Shown piece by piece: positions 8,645-17,244 of a stretch of DNA of 34,471 nt; position 1 is the stretch's first letter, and every line of letters begins with the position of its first letter. The position numbers and the translations under genes are program-made. Origin of the DNA: CAIXQW01 sp046049675 (lineage in GTDB: Bacteria > Bacteroidota > Bacteroidia > Chitinophagales > Chitinophagaceae); NCBI GenBank assembly GCA_046049675.1, contig JBJORA010000112.1, positions 1-34,471 on the forward strand. The letters are read 5' to 3'. Under the pieces are notes generated by a model that was not told the origin of the DNA, did no database searches, and was given only the letters and a program-made list of their open reading frames with translations.

Positions 8645-8728
8645 ATGCCCCAGAGGGGCAAACTGTTTGTAGAAATAATTGGTAAAGGTTTACAACAAGC
8701 TCCGTAGGTGCGGCCTGTTAGTTCAAAT
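8645..8728. repeat. REP-like hairpin repeat, two degenerate units 52 bp apart
   Basis: Unit 1 (8645-8677) contains a perfect hairpin GCCCC-AGA-GGGGC followed by AAACTGTTTGTAGAAA. Unit 2 (starting at 8697) has GCTCC-GTA-GGTGC followed by GGCCTGTTAGTTCAAA. Aligned without gaps over 33 positions, 21 agree. An 8-bp inverted repeat AAGCTCCG (8697-8704) / CGGAGCTT (8751-8758) adds further pairing potential. From memory, hairpin-plus-CTGTTTGTAGAAA sequences are frequent between genes in Bacteroidota, so this is probably one dispersed non-coding family. The remaining bases of 8504-8866 hold nothing else I can name. Confidence 0.5.
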
Positions 8729-8767
8729 GAATAGAGGACAATGCATTTTGCGGAGCTTTGTACAGTG

Positions 8768-8797
8768 TTTTTTTTGTGGAACCACTGAGGCACTAAG
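8768..8797 (+). repeat. Direct repeat copy 2 (T8-GTGGAACCACTGAGGC type)
   Basis: Partner of 8475-8503. Here the T8 run is not preceded by a good terminator hairpin, so the shared T-run is unlikely to reflect termination alone. The core reads ACCACTGAGGCACTAAG. Confidence 0.6.
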
Positions 8798-8866
8798 AGC
8801 TGCTTGCGACAAATGTGCAGTGCAAAATTTTGACGATTGTCGCGTGACTCATAGCACTTACCTGCG

Positions 8867-9814
8867 TTACTGCTGCATGTTGTAAATACGCTCTGTGTCA
8901 GCACTAAACCTTGCACCCTTTGCAGCCTGTGTCAATACAATACTAGTATAACGTCTAGACCTCATTTGAAACTCACAGGTTTGCTCTCGCTTAGAATTTT
9001 TGTTAGTCCATTTAGCTAGATACATGCCTGGCTGCAATTCTATGCTTGGTTTTGAAATGTTCACTGTCGCGCATGCCGTTGCCGATACTCCAGCATAGGT
9101 AATAGTATGGATTTCTACCTCACTACACGTACTGTCTAGAGAGAATTCCGCCAAGCCAGGCAATGGAATTTCAACTACTGTAGTGCTATATGCACCCACA
9201 TTAGTTGAATGTATACTTAGGGGTGTGCAATAAACAACTATTTTATAATCACCAGGTACAACATAAGCCTCTTTATCGAGGGGCGATAGATCCTTTTGGT
9301 CGTATCGTTGATAAGCTGCTTTGTATTTGAACTCTGCGCGCTTGCTGTTTTTATTATCGCTGTCATAAAGTATATGTTGTACCGCAAGTCTGCCTTTTTC
9401 TGGTAATAATGTAAGTACGTTGCTGTTGTTTCGTTGGATTACTATTTCTCTGCAAATAAGTGTTTTGTTCTCCAAGGTGTCTGTTAAAACAAGTGTGCAC
9501 TCGCTATAGGCTACAGTGTCAGCTAGCTTTGCATCCATTGGCGGACCATAACCTTTAGCAAGTAGCAGATTGGCCTTGTTGCGTAATTCATACGCTATGT
9601 GCTTATCACTTTCTTTTCTCTTGCCATCGCTGTACAAAACACTAAAAGTTGTTTTATCTGTTGGGCCATACATCATCACAAAATCATGAGGTGCAATTAG
9701 TGTTGCTCTATTGCTGGCTGTTGGATTTACACCCTTCTGTGCTAAACAGTTGGTTATAAATGCTATCATGCAAAGTGTTGCAATACATGCTATGCGATAT
9801 AAGGACGCTTTCAC
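8867..9814 (-). CDS. Exported protein of unknown function
   Basis: A 315-residue protein with a clear signal peptide (MKASLYRIACIATLCMIAFI, cleavage near CLAQ/K). I do not recognise the mature part. It looks beta-rich, with several segments of alternating hydrophobics (TLVLTDTLENKTLICREIVI; YKIVVYCTPLSI). Two late segments (SIELQPGMYLAKWTNKN and RRYTSIVLTQA) resemble strands of an Ig-like or T9SS-type fold. There is no NPxP-type sorting domain at the end, so it may stay in the periplasm or leave by another route. It is a single gene with about 250 bases in front, containing a -7 box near 10005. It neighbours a group of T9SS cargo genes, so a surface or extracellular role is plausible but unproven. 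Confidence 0.75.
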   Translation of the reverse strand: MKASLYRIACIATLCMIAFITNCLAQKGVNPTASNRATLIAPHDFVMMYGPTDKTTFSVLYSDGKRKESDKHIAYELRNKANLLLAKGYGPPMDAKLADTVAYSECTLVLTDTLENKTLICREIVIQRNNSNVLTLLPEKGRLAVQHILYDSDNKNSKRAEFKYKAAYQRYDQKDLSPLDKEAYVVPGDYKIVVYCTPLSIHSTNVGAYSTTVVEIPLPGLAEFSLDSTCSEVEIHTITYAGVSATACATVNISKPSIELQPGMYLAKWTNKNSKREQTCEFQMRSRRYTSIVLTQAAKGARFSADTERIYNMQQ

Positions 9815-9877
9815 GGCATAAAATTATGGTATCTCATGGATAATAGATAGTTCTTTGACTACTCTGCATAAATTTAA

Positions 9878-9970
9878 CTAATTGGAGGTAACTGCAAGTG
9901 ACATTGTACAAATTGCTATTGCAGCAGAGGCTAGCATTAACGCCAGTGCATCTCGCGAATAAAATAGCAT
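9878..9970 (-). CDS. Possible 30-residue hydrophobic peptide
   Basis: A short frame in the leader between the TATATTFG-type -7 box at 10005-10012 and the exported-protein gene starting at 9814; the box reads TATATTTG. The peptide begins MLFYSRDALALMLASAAIAI and continues with a short polar end (CTMSLAVTSN). It would form one membrane segment or a short signal-like helix. It has no recognisable ribosome binding site and no homologue I know. It could be a leader peptide, a small membrane protein or chance. Confidence 0.2.
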   Translation of the reverse strand: MLFYSRDALALMLASAAIAICTMSLAVTSN

Positions 9971-10004
9971 TTATGCACGCGCCTATCCATAACCGCTTTT
10001 GGCT

Positions 10005-10012
10005 CAAATATA
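10005..10012 (-). promoter_or_regulatory. -7 box TATATTTG upstream of the exported-protein gene
   Basis: An exact match to TAnnTTTG on the minus strand, placed immediately downstream of the terminator of the next upstream gene, where a fresh promoter is expected. It would give a leader of about 185 bases to the gene at 9814. No clear TTG at the -33 position was seen. Confidence 0.4.
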
Positions 10013-10044
10013 AAAAAGCCGAGCACTAAATCGCGCTCGGCTTT
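10012..10044 (-). terminator. Terminator of the 8-repeat PKD protein gene
   Basis: A perfect 10-bp stem, AAAGCCGAGC (10015-10024) with GCTCGGCTTT (10035-10044), and a 10-nt loop. On the minus strand the 3' arm runs into a U-rich tail (10012-10017). It lies 23 bases after the stop codon. Confidence 0.85.
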
Positions 10045-10066
10045 AATTTTCTTAATTTATTTACGA

Positions 10067-12523
10067 CTACTGTTTGGTAAACACCATCGTGCTTCTATTT
10101 GTACCTTGCTGCACAATTACATAGTAAGTGCCAGGTGCAAGCTGTTCAACATTAATTGTATGCTGTGGCTGGGCTTTACGCTGCGCACTTATCTGTTTGC
10201 CGGTCACATCTATTAGCGTGTACGAAATACTGTTGCCAGATTTTGCTGCTAATTGTACAATTGTGTTTGCTGGATTAGGATACAACAAATAGGTGTCCGC
10301 AAAGTTTTGATCCTTAGCAATACTGTTAGTTTGGCAACCAGTGATAGTGATAACTTGAGTAGCGCTATCTACACAACCAGTTACGGTATCTACCAGTACA
10401 AATGTGATTGTGTATGTGCCATTGGTGGTGTATTGATGCACATTTGTGCCACCGCTTGTATTTACAGCTGCGGAACTGCCATCGCCGTACCATAAAGTAC
10501 CGGTGCTAAAGAAATTAGAGGTGCCAACGTATGCAATATTGACATTGCACGGATTGAGACTATCAAGCGCTGCTACTACAAAAGCAACACAACTGTTACC
10601 GCCACCAGAGCAACCGGTTACAGTAACATATTGACATGCAGTGTCTACACAATTATTTACACTATCAATCAATACATAGCAAACAAGATAAATGCCGTTG
10701 CTTGTATACGTAACGCTATTGCCATTTGGACTAGCCGCTGCGCTTGTATTATTGCCGAAGCTAAACACGCCTGCAGTGGTAAAGGAATTTAATCCGCTAC
10801 CAAAGAAATAGTATGTACATGGAGAAGAAGAATCTTGCCAGTATACAAAACTTGCATTGCATCCTGTGCCACCGCAGCCTGTAATAGACACTTGGCCCAA
10901 GCTACTTGTGTCAGTGCATGTTGCACCATTGATACTCCAAGTAACCACAACAAACGGATAATACAAGCCATTGCCAGCATAGGTATTTGTTACAGTGCTA
11001 CTTGTATTAGAAACGCTATTGCCATCGCCAAAGTACCATACTGCACTTGTATAGTTTATATTACTTGTGTTTACAAAGTATGCGTTACAACCACTTGTCG
11101 TGTAAGTCATGCTAGCATTGCATCCACCGCTACCACCGCAGCCTGAACTTACTATTATAGTTACACATGCAGTATCCAAGCAACCAGTTAAACTGTCGTC
11201 GTAATAAAAGCAAACATTGTAGGTGCCAGCATTTGCGTATTGATGAGTTACGCCATTCACTGAAGCAAATGCACTACCGCCGTCGCCAAAAGTAATATAG
11301 CCAGAACCTGTCAAAGCGTTATTGTTGATGGCGAAAAATTCGTACTCACAAGGATTTAAACTATCTGGCATTACACTAATGTTTGCATTACAGCCACTGC
11401 CACCGCAACCTGTGACGGTTATTTGGCCAAGGCTACTTGTATCTACACATGTAGTGCCACCGCTGTTCCATGTTACAATTACAAAAGGATAGTATGTGCC
11501 AGCATTTGCATAAGTATGCAGTACAGTTTGATTTGTATTTGATACACTGTTGCCATCACCAAAATACCATACAGCACTTATATATCCACTAAGGCTATTG
11601 TTTAGAAAAATTCCAGTACAACCATTAACGCCAAAGGTAAAGCTGGCATTACAGCCGCCGCCGCTGCCACAACCTGTGCTAACGTAAAAGGTATAACATG
11701 AGGTGTCGCTGCAGTTATTAATGCTGTCATATAAATAGTAACAAGCAGTATACCAGCCTGGTGTTGCAAATTGGTGTGAGGTGCCCGATGCAGAAGCCGC
11801 GCCAAAAGTACCATCACCAAATGCAATAGTACCTAAACCACTAAGACTGTTATTATTGAAAGTAACAAAATTGAACTGACATGGATTTGTGCTGTCTTGC
11901 ATAGCAGAAAGCATCGCATTGCAAGCCGAGCTGCCGCTGCAACCAGATATATATACTTGCCCAAGTGAACTTGTGTCAGTACATGTTGCACCATTCACAC
12001 TCCAGGTTACAACTACAAACGGATAATACAAGCCATTGCCAGCATAGGTATGCACAACAGTACTATTTGTATTAGAAACACTATTGCCATCGCCAAAATA
12101 CCAAACAGCGCTTGTGTAGTTGATACTACTTGTGTTTATAAAATAGGCATTGCAGCCATTGGTCGTGTAAGTCATATTTGCATTGCAACTACCACTTCCA
12201 CCACAAGCACTGCTAACAAATACAGAAGTACAGGCTGTGTCAGAACAGTTGTTGATACTATCGTAATAGTAGTAACATACGGTGTACCAACCACTCATAA
12301 CGTATTGATGGGTAGCACCACTTATAGATGGTGTACCCATACTGCCATCGCCAAATGTCAAGTAGCCCGATGTGCTAAGGCTATTATTATTGGTTGTAAA
12401 GAATGTGTATTCGCATGGATTCGTTGAATCGGGTATAGCAGAAATGCCAACATTGCAAAATGTTTGTGCATGGGCTACAATACCTATGCAGCCTAAAATC
12501 AGTGTTAACAGTAACTTTCTCAT
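10067..12523 (-). CDS. Secreted T9SS protein with eight cysteine-paired PKD-like repeats
   Basis: The start is placed at the ATG before RKLLLTLILGCIGIVAHAQ, since this gives a normal signal peptide; an in-frame ATG 33 bases upstream would add a charged, unneeded extension. The 818-residue protein has eight repeats of 87-90 residues, each with the PKD hallmark FGDG (one degenerate FGNN) and a later HxY-G-Y strand. The first six alternate two types, A-B-A-B-A-B, and the last two are A-like. Type A carries six cysteines (C-N-A, DSxxPC, VCYY, NNC, TAC and a terminal C); type B carries four. The end is a type A T9SS sorting domain (LYPNP, then ITGKQIS-like and GTYYVIV). PKD domains usually mediate protein or polysaccharide binding; the ligand is unknown. 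It is a paralogue of the 9-repeat gene at 14460. Confidence 0.9.
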   Translation of the reverse strand: MRKLLLTLILGCIGIVAHAQTFCNVGISAIPDSTNPCEYTFFTTNNNSLSTSGYLTFGDGSMGTPSISGATHQYVMSGWYTVCYYYYDSINNCSDTACTSVFVSSACGGSGSCNANMTYTTNGCNAYFINTSSINYTSAVWYFGDGNSVSNTNSTVVHTYAGNGLYYPFVVVTWSVNGATCTDTSSLGQVYISGCSGSSACNAMLSAMQDSTNPCQFNFVTFNNNSLSGLGTIAFGDGTFGAASASGTSHQFATPGWYTACYYLYDSINNCSDTSCYTFYVSTGCGSGGGCNASFTFGVNGCTGIFLNNSLSGYISAVWYFGDGNSVSNTNQTVLHTYANAGTYYPFVIVTWNSGGTTCVDTSSLGQITVTGCGGSGCNANISVMPDSLNPCEYEFFAINNNALTGSGYITFGDGGSAFASVNGVTHQYANAGTYNVCFYYDDSLTGCLDTACVTIIVSSGCGGSGGCNASMTYTTSGCNAYFVNTSNINYTSAVWYFGDGNSVSNTSSTVTNTYAGNGLYYPFVVVTWSINGATCTDTSSLGQVSITGCGGTGCNASFVYWQDSSSPCTYYFFGSGLNSFTTAGVFSFGNNTSAAASPNGNSVTYTSNGIYLVCYVLIDSVNNCVDTACQYVTVTGCSGGGNSCVAFVVAALDSLNPCNVNIAYVGTSNFFSTGTLWYGDGSSAAVNTSGGTNVHQYTTNGTYTITFVLVDTVTGCVDSATQVITITGCQTNSIAKDQNFADTYLLYPNPANTIVQLAAKSGNSISYTLIDVTGKQISAQRKAQPQHTINVEQLAPGTYYVIVQQGTNRSTMVFTKQ
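10322..12457 (-). repeat. PKD repeat array, alternating A/B units with DNA-level duplication
   Basis: Units in transcription order start at 12457 (A), 12187 (B), 11923 (A), 11653 (B), 11392 (A), 11122 (B), 10861 (A) and 10591 (A). The first and third B units agree at 73 of 83 residues by hand. A run of over 30 bases (starting CAAACGGATAATACAAGCCA on the plus strand at 10951 and at 12016) is identical between them, 1065 bases apart, that is two A+B modules. The module grew by tandem duplication of an A+B pair of about 177 residues. Confidence 0.85.
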
Positions 12524-12713
12524 CTCGTTTAATTTTTGTTCAAGTGGTAGACGCACTGCGTTACTACTGTGTTACAAAATCTATAAATATTTGTCTGTAA
12601 AATTAGTGTAAACAAAACAGCAGCCCTTTGACAAAAATCGCAAATTGAGCCATTACTATCTATAACTTGCTAATTCATGCAAAATGATCGCAGGGCATCA
12701 GTAAAATCTTGCC

Positions 12714-14264
12714 CTACTCAACAAGCAATTTTTTGCTTATCGTAGCGTCATTGCTTTTGTACGATAATGTGTACAAACCGCAACATTCATGCGGAATTAA
12801 TATAGTATTATTCACGATATGTAATATGCGGCTTTTGCCAATTATATCAGTTAGCAATACTTCGCTTGCCTCTAGGTCTCCATCAATATACACTGTACTT
12901 CCGCTGCGACACGGATTAGGAAAAACTGCAAAGTCATCTTTCGCTGATGCGATGCTGATACTAGTAGCAAAATCTGCGCCTGTATATTTTGCTAGTGCTG
13001 CGCTTAATGGACCACATACACCATTGGCACAAGTGCGTGTATAGCCACCCATATAAATTTTGCCATTAGCATCCACCGCACAAACACCACCTGCGTTATT
13101 ATTGCGTGTGTCAAAAATATTTTGATAAACACCATTTGCAGCAAATGCAGTGTTGCGTGTGCCATCGGCATTAAGCATTAGCAAGCCAAAACGAATTGTA
13201 TCGCCTATGCCCGATACACCGCTTAATAAAATTCTGCCATCGTCAAGCCTTGCGCCACTGTTTACATATTCGCCTGCGCCGTTATTGTTTAAGTCGTATT
13301 GCATCCAACCACTCGTGCCAAAAGCATTGTCTGCTACGCCAAGCTCATTCGTTTTAAGTAAAGCGAAGTCTGTATTATTACCAATGGCTTGTGGTGCCGC
13401 AGATGCAATGAGGTAATTGTTGTTGTTGTCAATCATAATTTTGCGGCCTTCATTTTGTTGCGAATTGGCGCTATTGTAGTAGGCCATGCCATCAGCATCA
13501 AAACTAGAATCGAGCATGCCGCTTTCTTTTACCTTCATGATACACACTTTACTAAAAGGTGTACCAGTATAAGTATAGTATTTGCCAGTTGCTACAAGAT
13601 TATTTTGTTTATCAAATGCCAGGCTATACATCCAATAAAAGGTTGTACTATTTGCAGACTGATGTTGTGCACGACCACTTGTGCCAAATGCAACATCTGT
13701 ATTGCCATTGGCAAGCACCTTCATAATTGTTGCACGCTCATTATCTTTTGCGCCAAGCAGATACATGTCGCCATTATTATCAATGGCCAAATCTTCTAAT
13801 TGGCTTAAGAAGTAAGTTGTTTTTGTACCGCCTATGCTAAAACTTGTATTATAACCACTACCATCTTCTTTAATTTTTGAAAGAAAGCAGTAAGTACTAG
13901 AGCCGTCAAAAGTTTCACCTGCAACAAAAAGGTTATTGTTATGCAGCTTAATCGTATTTACTCTTGTACGCGTACTTGCAACTTGTACATCAAATTTGCC
14001 ATTTACGCCAAAACTTAAATCGATACTTCCATCTGCTTTGTGCTTACGCAAAAAACTATGACCGCTATTTGCGTTAACATTTTGCGCAACAATTACAGAG
14101 CCATCTGCAAGCGGCAGAATAGCCGAAATTTCCCGACTTGCATCACCCACATAAGTGCCTGTTGTGTTAAAACTAAGGTCAAGGCCAGCAGGTGTTTGCG
14201 CATTGGCATTGCTTGTACATAAAGCTATTAAAAGGCTTATGATGCTTAATTTTAGTGTATTCAT
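12714..14264 (-). CDS. Secreted T9SS protein with seven delta-60 repeats
   Basis: A 516-residue protein with signal peptide MNTLKLSIISLLIALCTSNA (cleavage near ANAQ/T). The mature part has seven copies of the delta-60 motif (D-x-x-F-x-x-x-G), seen as LDLSFNTTG, IDLSFGVNG, YNTSFSIGG, TDVAFGTSG, LDSSFDADG, ADNAFGTSG and RNTAFAANG. Each is followed by a strand-rich stretch with patterns like GSVIVAQN or GKIYMGGYT. Seven copies suggest one seven-bladed propeller. The end is a type A T9SS sorting domain (FAVFPNPCRSG, then LTDIIGKSR and GLYTLSY, ending KKLLVE). The role is probably extracellular binding or structural; no catalytic motif is seen. It lies between the two PKD-repeat genes on the same strand, but gaps of about 190 bases on each side suggest separate transcription. 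Confidence 0.88.
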   Translation of the reverse strand: MNTLKLSIISLLIALCTSNANAQTPAGLDLSFNTTGTYVGDASREISAILPLADGSVIVAQNVNANSGHSFLRKHKADGSIDLSFGVNGKFDVQVASTRTRVNTIKLHNNNLFVAGETFDGSSTYCFLSKIKEDGSGYNTSFSIGGTKTTYFLSQLEDLAIDNNGDMYLLGAKDNERATIMKVLANGNTDVAFGTSGRAQHQSANSTTFYWMYSLAFDKQNNLVATGKYYTYTGTPFSKVCIMKVKESGMLDSSFDADGMAYYNSANSQQNEGRKIMIDNNNNYLIASAAPQAIGNNTDFALLKTNELGVADNAFGTSGWMQYDLNNNGAGEYVNSGARLDDGRILLSGVSGIGDTIRFGLLMLNADGTRNTAFAANGVYQNIFDTRNNNAGGVCAVDANGKIYMGGYTRTCANGVCGPLSAALAKYTGADFATSISIASAKDDFAVFPNPCRSGSTVYIDGDLEASEVLLTDIIGKSRILHIVNNTILIPHECCGLYTLSYKSNDATISKKLLVE

Positions 14265-14409
14265 AATATACAGTTATAGACGTGATTTTGGGGGTGTGGG
14301 TTGGATTGTGTAAAGGTATGGTATCGAGCGTAAATTATACTCATGCAGTTATGTTTGCGTAGTTGAAAACTAATGGCTTAAAACATTAGGCAAGCTGCTT
14401 GTGGAAACA

Positions 14410-14439
14410 AAAAATGGCACCGGTTATGGCGCCATTTTT
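14410..14439 (-). terminator. Terminator of the 9-repeat PKD protein gene
   Basis: AAAAATGGC (14410-14418) pairs perfectly with GCCATTTTT (14431-14439). One A-C mismatch and two more G-C pairs close the loop. On the minus strand the 3' side is a run of U. It begins 21 bases beyond the stop codon. Confidence 0.85.
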
Positions 14440-14459
14440 AAAATCAAATAACAAGGTTA

Positions 14460-17108
14460 CTAATGCTTGACGATTAACTTAGTTACGCAATTACGGCCAT
14501 CACTTATTTTTACATAATAAGTGCCGGTAGCGAAGCGCTCAACATCAATGTAGTGCTTTGTTTTGTAAGTCGGTGATGCATACATAAGCTTGCCAGTTAC
14601 ATCAAGGACTTGTATTGCAGTGACAGCATCACTGTTTGTGCTAACTATTAATGCACTATTTACAGGGTTTGGCATAACTTGGACATTATCCAAAATACGC
14701 CAACTTTCTAATTTTGCCGCAATACAATTTGTTACAATAATTTGTTGACATGTGGTGTCTATACAGTTATTGGCAGAATCAACAAATACTAAGCAAACAT
14801 TATAGATACCACTGCCAGCATAAGTGTGGCTAGTATTACCAATATTAGCAGCTGCGCTGGTGCCATCACCAAAGCTGAAATAGCCAGCCGTTGAAATATT
14901 ATTTACCCCTAGCGCATTGAAGTCGAAGATGCACGGTGTAAGACTATCATTAGTGAATGTAAAGGCTGCATTGCAGGCGGCGCCGCATCCTGTAACCACA
15001 ATGGTATGACAGAATGTGTCCACACAGCCATTGTTGCTGTCAATGTAAATAAAACATGCTAAGTACGTACCATCTAAGGCATATTGATGTAGAAGGAAAT
15101 TGCCATTGGCTGAGGCAGAACTACCGTCGCCAAAGTAAACTGTACCGCTAGTGGCCGTATTGCCGTTTACACTTGGCATAAAGACCCATTGGCAAGGGAT
15201 GGTATCTGTGAAACTTGCTAGACTTGCACCACAGCTGCTGCTGCAGCCCATTACCAGTATGTAGTGAAAGGCAGAGTCAATACAGCCATTTATTGAGTCA
15301 ACATAGTACAAAGAGACTTGGTAAATACCATTATTGTTATAAGTATGCGAAGTAACACCGTTGCTTCCTGCACTACTAGTACCATCACCAAAATCATAGT
15401 ATCCGAAGGTGCTCGTGTTATTAATATTACTAGTGTAGAAGTAGTAAGTGCAAGGGTTTAGCGAATCGGTGCTATCAGTAAACTGCACATTGCAAAGTGA
15501 TGTACTGCAAGTACCTGCAAAGAATGTTTGCCAAACGGTATCTATGCAGTTGTTTAGTGTATCGGTGTATACAAACATGGCTGTATAGTTGCCACTAATG
15601 TTATATTGATGGCTCATAGAAGGACTAATTGAATTGCTACTAGTGCCATCTCCAAAGTATATTATTCCACTGTTGGCTGTTGCATTGTTTATTAGCCCTG
15701 TAAAGTAGAAAATGCAGGGACTAATACTATCCTGCGTAGCAATAAGACCAGCATTACATAGCGCAATGGCATTTACTACGATGGTTTGACAAGTACTATC
15801 TATACATGCATTGAGTGAATCTATGAAATAAAAACATACATTATAGGGGCCGTTCACATAGTAGTTATGATTGGTTGCTCCAACATTTGCGGCATAGCTG
15901 ATACCGTCTCCAAAACTGAAGTAGCCAAACGTATTAATGTTATCTACGCCAACTCCAAAGAAGCTATATGTTCCTCCGTTACTGGTGTACGTAAATGATG
16001 CTGTGCAAGAGGAATTGCCACAAAAGCCACTTACTGCAATTGTTTGCCATGCCGTATCACTGCAATTTGTTGTGGTATCGGTGTAAACGAACATCGCAGT
16101 ATAGGTTCCGCTGCTACTATATTGATGTGTTGTGATGCCATTTGTTGCCGCCGCGCTGCTGCCATCACCAAAGTAGTACATACCGTAACCATTTGAACTG
16201 TTTCCACCAGTATTTGCAAAATACCAATTACAAGTAAGCAAAGAATCTTGCCATGCGGCAATATATGCGTTACAACCAGTAACACTTCCGCAACCTGTTG
16301 CTATAACTGTATGATATGCTGTATCAATAACGCCACTGCTATCTGAAAAAACAAAGTAAGCATTATAAATACCAGCATTGGGATATTGATGCATTGGATA
16401 ATTAAACAAGTTTGCGATGCTACTATCGCCGTCTCCAAAGTAATAGACACCTCCAGCTGTTGGACTGTACGCATACTGCGCTACAAAATACCATGTACAG
16501 CCTGTAGAATCAGGAAAAGCATTCAAGATGGTAGGATAGCATTGTGAGGCAGTGAGTGTAGCAGAGCTCGAATCAACGCAACCACTTATAGTATCTCGCA
16601 TGACATGCCATACCGTATAGTTGCCGTTAAGATATAGATGGTTTACGGTGGTTGCACCGGCAATGACCAGCGAATCGCCATCGCCAAAATAGATCGTGCC
16701 AATCCTATCACTATTATAATTGCCAGAGACTACAATCTCGCGGCTGCAGTTGTTGAATTGATACGGCATTACGTATATTGATGTAGTGCATGGCAACACG
16801 CAGCCAGTAACATTAATAATTTGTGTACTAGTATCTGTACATCCACTTATGCTATCTTGAACGGTATGTGTAACAGTGTAAGTGCCTGAAGCACTATAGG
16901 TGTGTGTGCTGCCGTTAGCGTTTAACCAAGCCCAGGATCCATCTCCAAAAGAAATGATGCCAATAGAACTATTTGGCACAAAATCATACACGCATGGCGT
17001 ATTGGCTGTATCTACCGAGGTAGTAAAAGAGGCATCGCAGCCAGTTTGCGCTTTTACGATGTTGCTTAATAGTATTAATACTACTAGATGTTTAATAATC
17101 TTTTTCAT
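14460..17108 (-). CDS. Secreted T9SS protein with nine cysteine-rich PKD-like repeats
   Basis: An 882-residue protein with a signal peptide (MKKIIKHLVVLILLSNIVKA, cleavage before Q21), then nine repeats of about 83-90 residues from residue 24 to about 800. Every repeat has an FGDG motif (for example ISFGDGSWAW, IYFGDGDSL, YYFGDGDSS, FSFGDGTSAA) and a later H-x-Y-x-x-x-G-x-Y strand. Most carry paired cysteines placed as in the type A repeats of the gene at 10067. The C-terminal 79 residues form a type A T9SS sorting domain (VQVMPNPVNSALIVS, LDVTGKLMY, GTYYVKI). No type B units are seen here. It is likely an extracellular or cell-surface adhesive or structural protein (inference from PKD content). 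It is a single gene with its own terminator and starts divergently from the gene at 17245. Confidence 0.9.
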   Translation of the reverse strand: MKKIIKHLVVLILLSNIVKAQTGCDASFTTSVDTANTPCVYDFVPNSSIGIISFGDGSWAWLNANGSTHTYSASGTYTVTHTVQDSISGCTDTSTQIINVTGCVLPCTTSIYVMPYQFNNCSREIVVSGNYNSDRIGTIYFGDGDSLVIAGATTVNHLYLNGNYTVWHVMRDTISGCVDSSSATLTASQCYPTILNAFPDSTGCTWYFVAQYAYSPTAGGVYYFGDGDSSIANLFNYPMHQYPNAGIYNAYFVFSDSSGVIDTAYHTVIATGCGSVTGCNAYIAAWQDSLLTCNWYFANTGGNSSNGYGMYYFGDGSSAAATNGITTHQYSSSGTYTAMFVYTDTTTNCSDTAWQTIAVSGFCGNSSCTASFTYTSNGGTYSFFGVGVDNINTFGYFSFGDGISYAANVGATNHNYYVNGPYNVCFYFIDSLNACIDSTCQTIVVNAIALCNAGLIATQDSISPCIFYFTGLINNATANSGIIYFGDGTSSNSISPSMSHQYNISGNYTAMFVYTDTLNNCIDTVWQTFFAGTCSTSLCNVQFTDSTDSLNPCTYYFYTSNINNTSTFGYYDFGDGTSSAGSNGVTSHTYNNNGIYQVSLYYVDSINGCIDSAFHYILVMGCSSSCGASLASFTDTIPCQWVFMPSVNGNTATSGTVYFGDGSSASANGNFLLHQYALDGTYLACFIYIDSNNGCVDTFCHTIVVTGCGAACNAAFTFTNDSLTPCIFDFNALGVNNISTAGYFSFGDGTSAAANIGNTSHTYAGSGIYNVCLVFVDSANNCIDTTCQQIIVTNCIAAKLESWRILDNVQVMPNPVNSALIVSTNSDAVTAIQVLDVTGKLMYASPTYKTKHYIDVERFATGTYYVKISDGRNCVTKLIVKH

Positions 17109-17216
17109 AAACTGTTTTCATTTTAGGTACTGACATGTAGACGATCTATACAACAAGAATGTTACAAAAAATTTGACTATTACACGAGTTTGACAATATT
17201 GCCACCCAAGAGCGAG

Positions 17217-17224
17217 TATATTTG
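17217..17224 (+). promoter_or_regulatory. -7 box TATATTTG for the SBBP-like gene
   Basis: An exact TAnnTTTG match on the plus strand, 20 bases before the ATG at 17245. With a start site about 5-7 bases downstream, the leader would be only about 14 bases. A TTTG lies 24 bases upstream (17189-17192), slightly too far for a classic -33 element. Confidence 0.55.
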
Positions 17225-17244
17225 TAGTGCATTGACGATAATTT

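Noticed and set aside
8697..8760. Possible tRNA-like fold (GTTCAAATG segment)
   Set aside because: There is no matching acceptor stem, anticodon arm or T-arm of correct size.
8572..8916. A 114-codon minus-strand frame in the gap after the SusCD operon
   Set aside because: It runs through the hairpin repeats and the direct repeat, has no signal or domain, and overlaps the end of the exported-protein gene. Its sequence is what non-coding repeat DNA gives when translated.
12050..12427. Cysteine-rich plus-strand frames opposite the PKD arrays
   Set aside because: They repeat with the period of the PKD units on the other strand and simply mirror their Thr/Ser/Asn codons.
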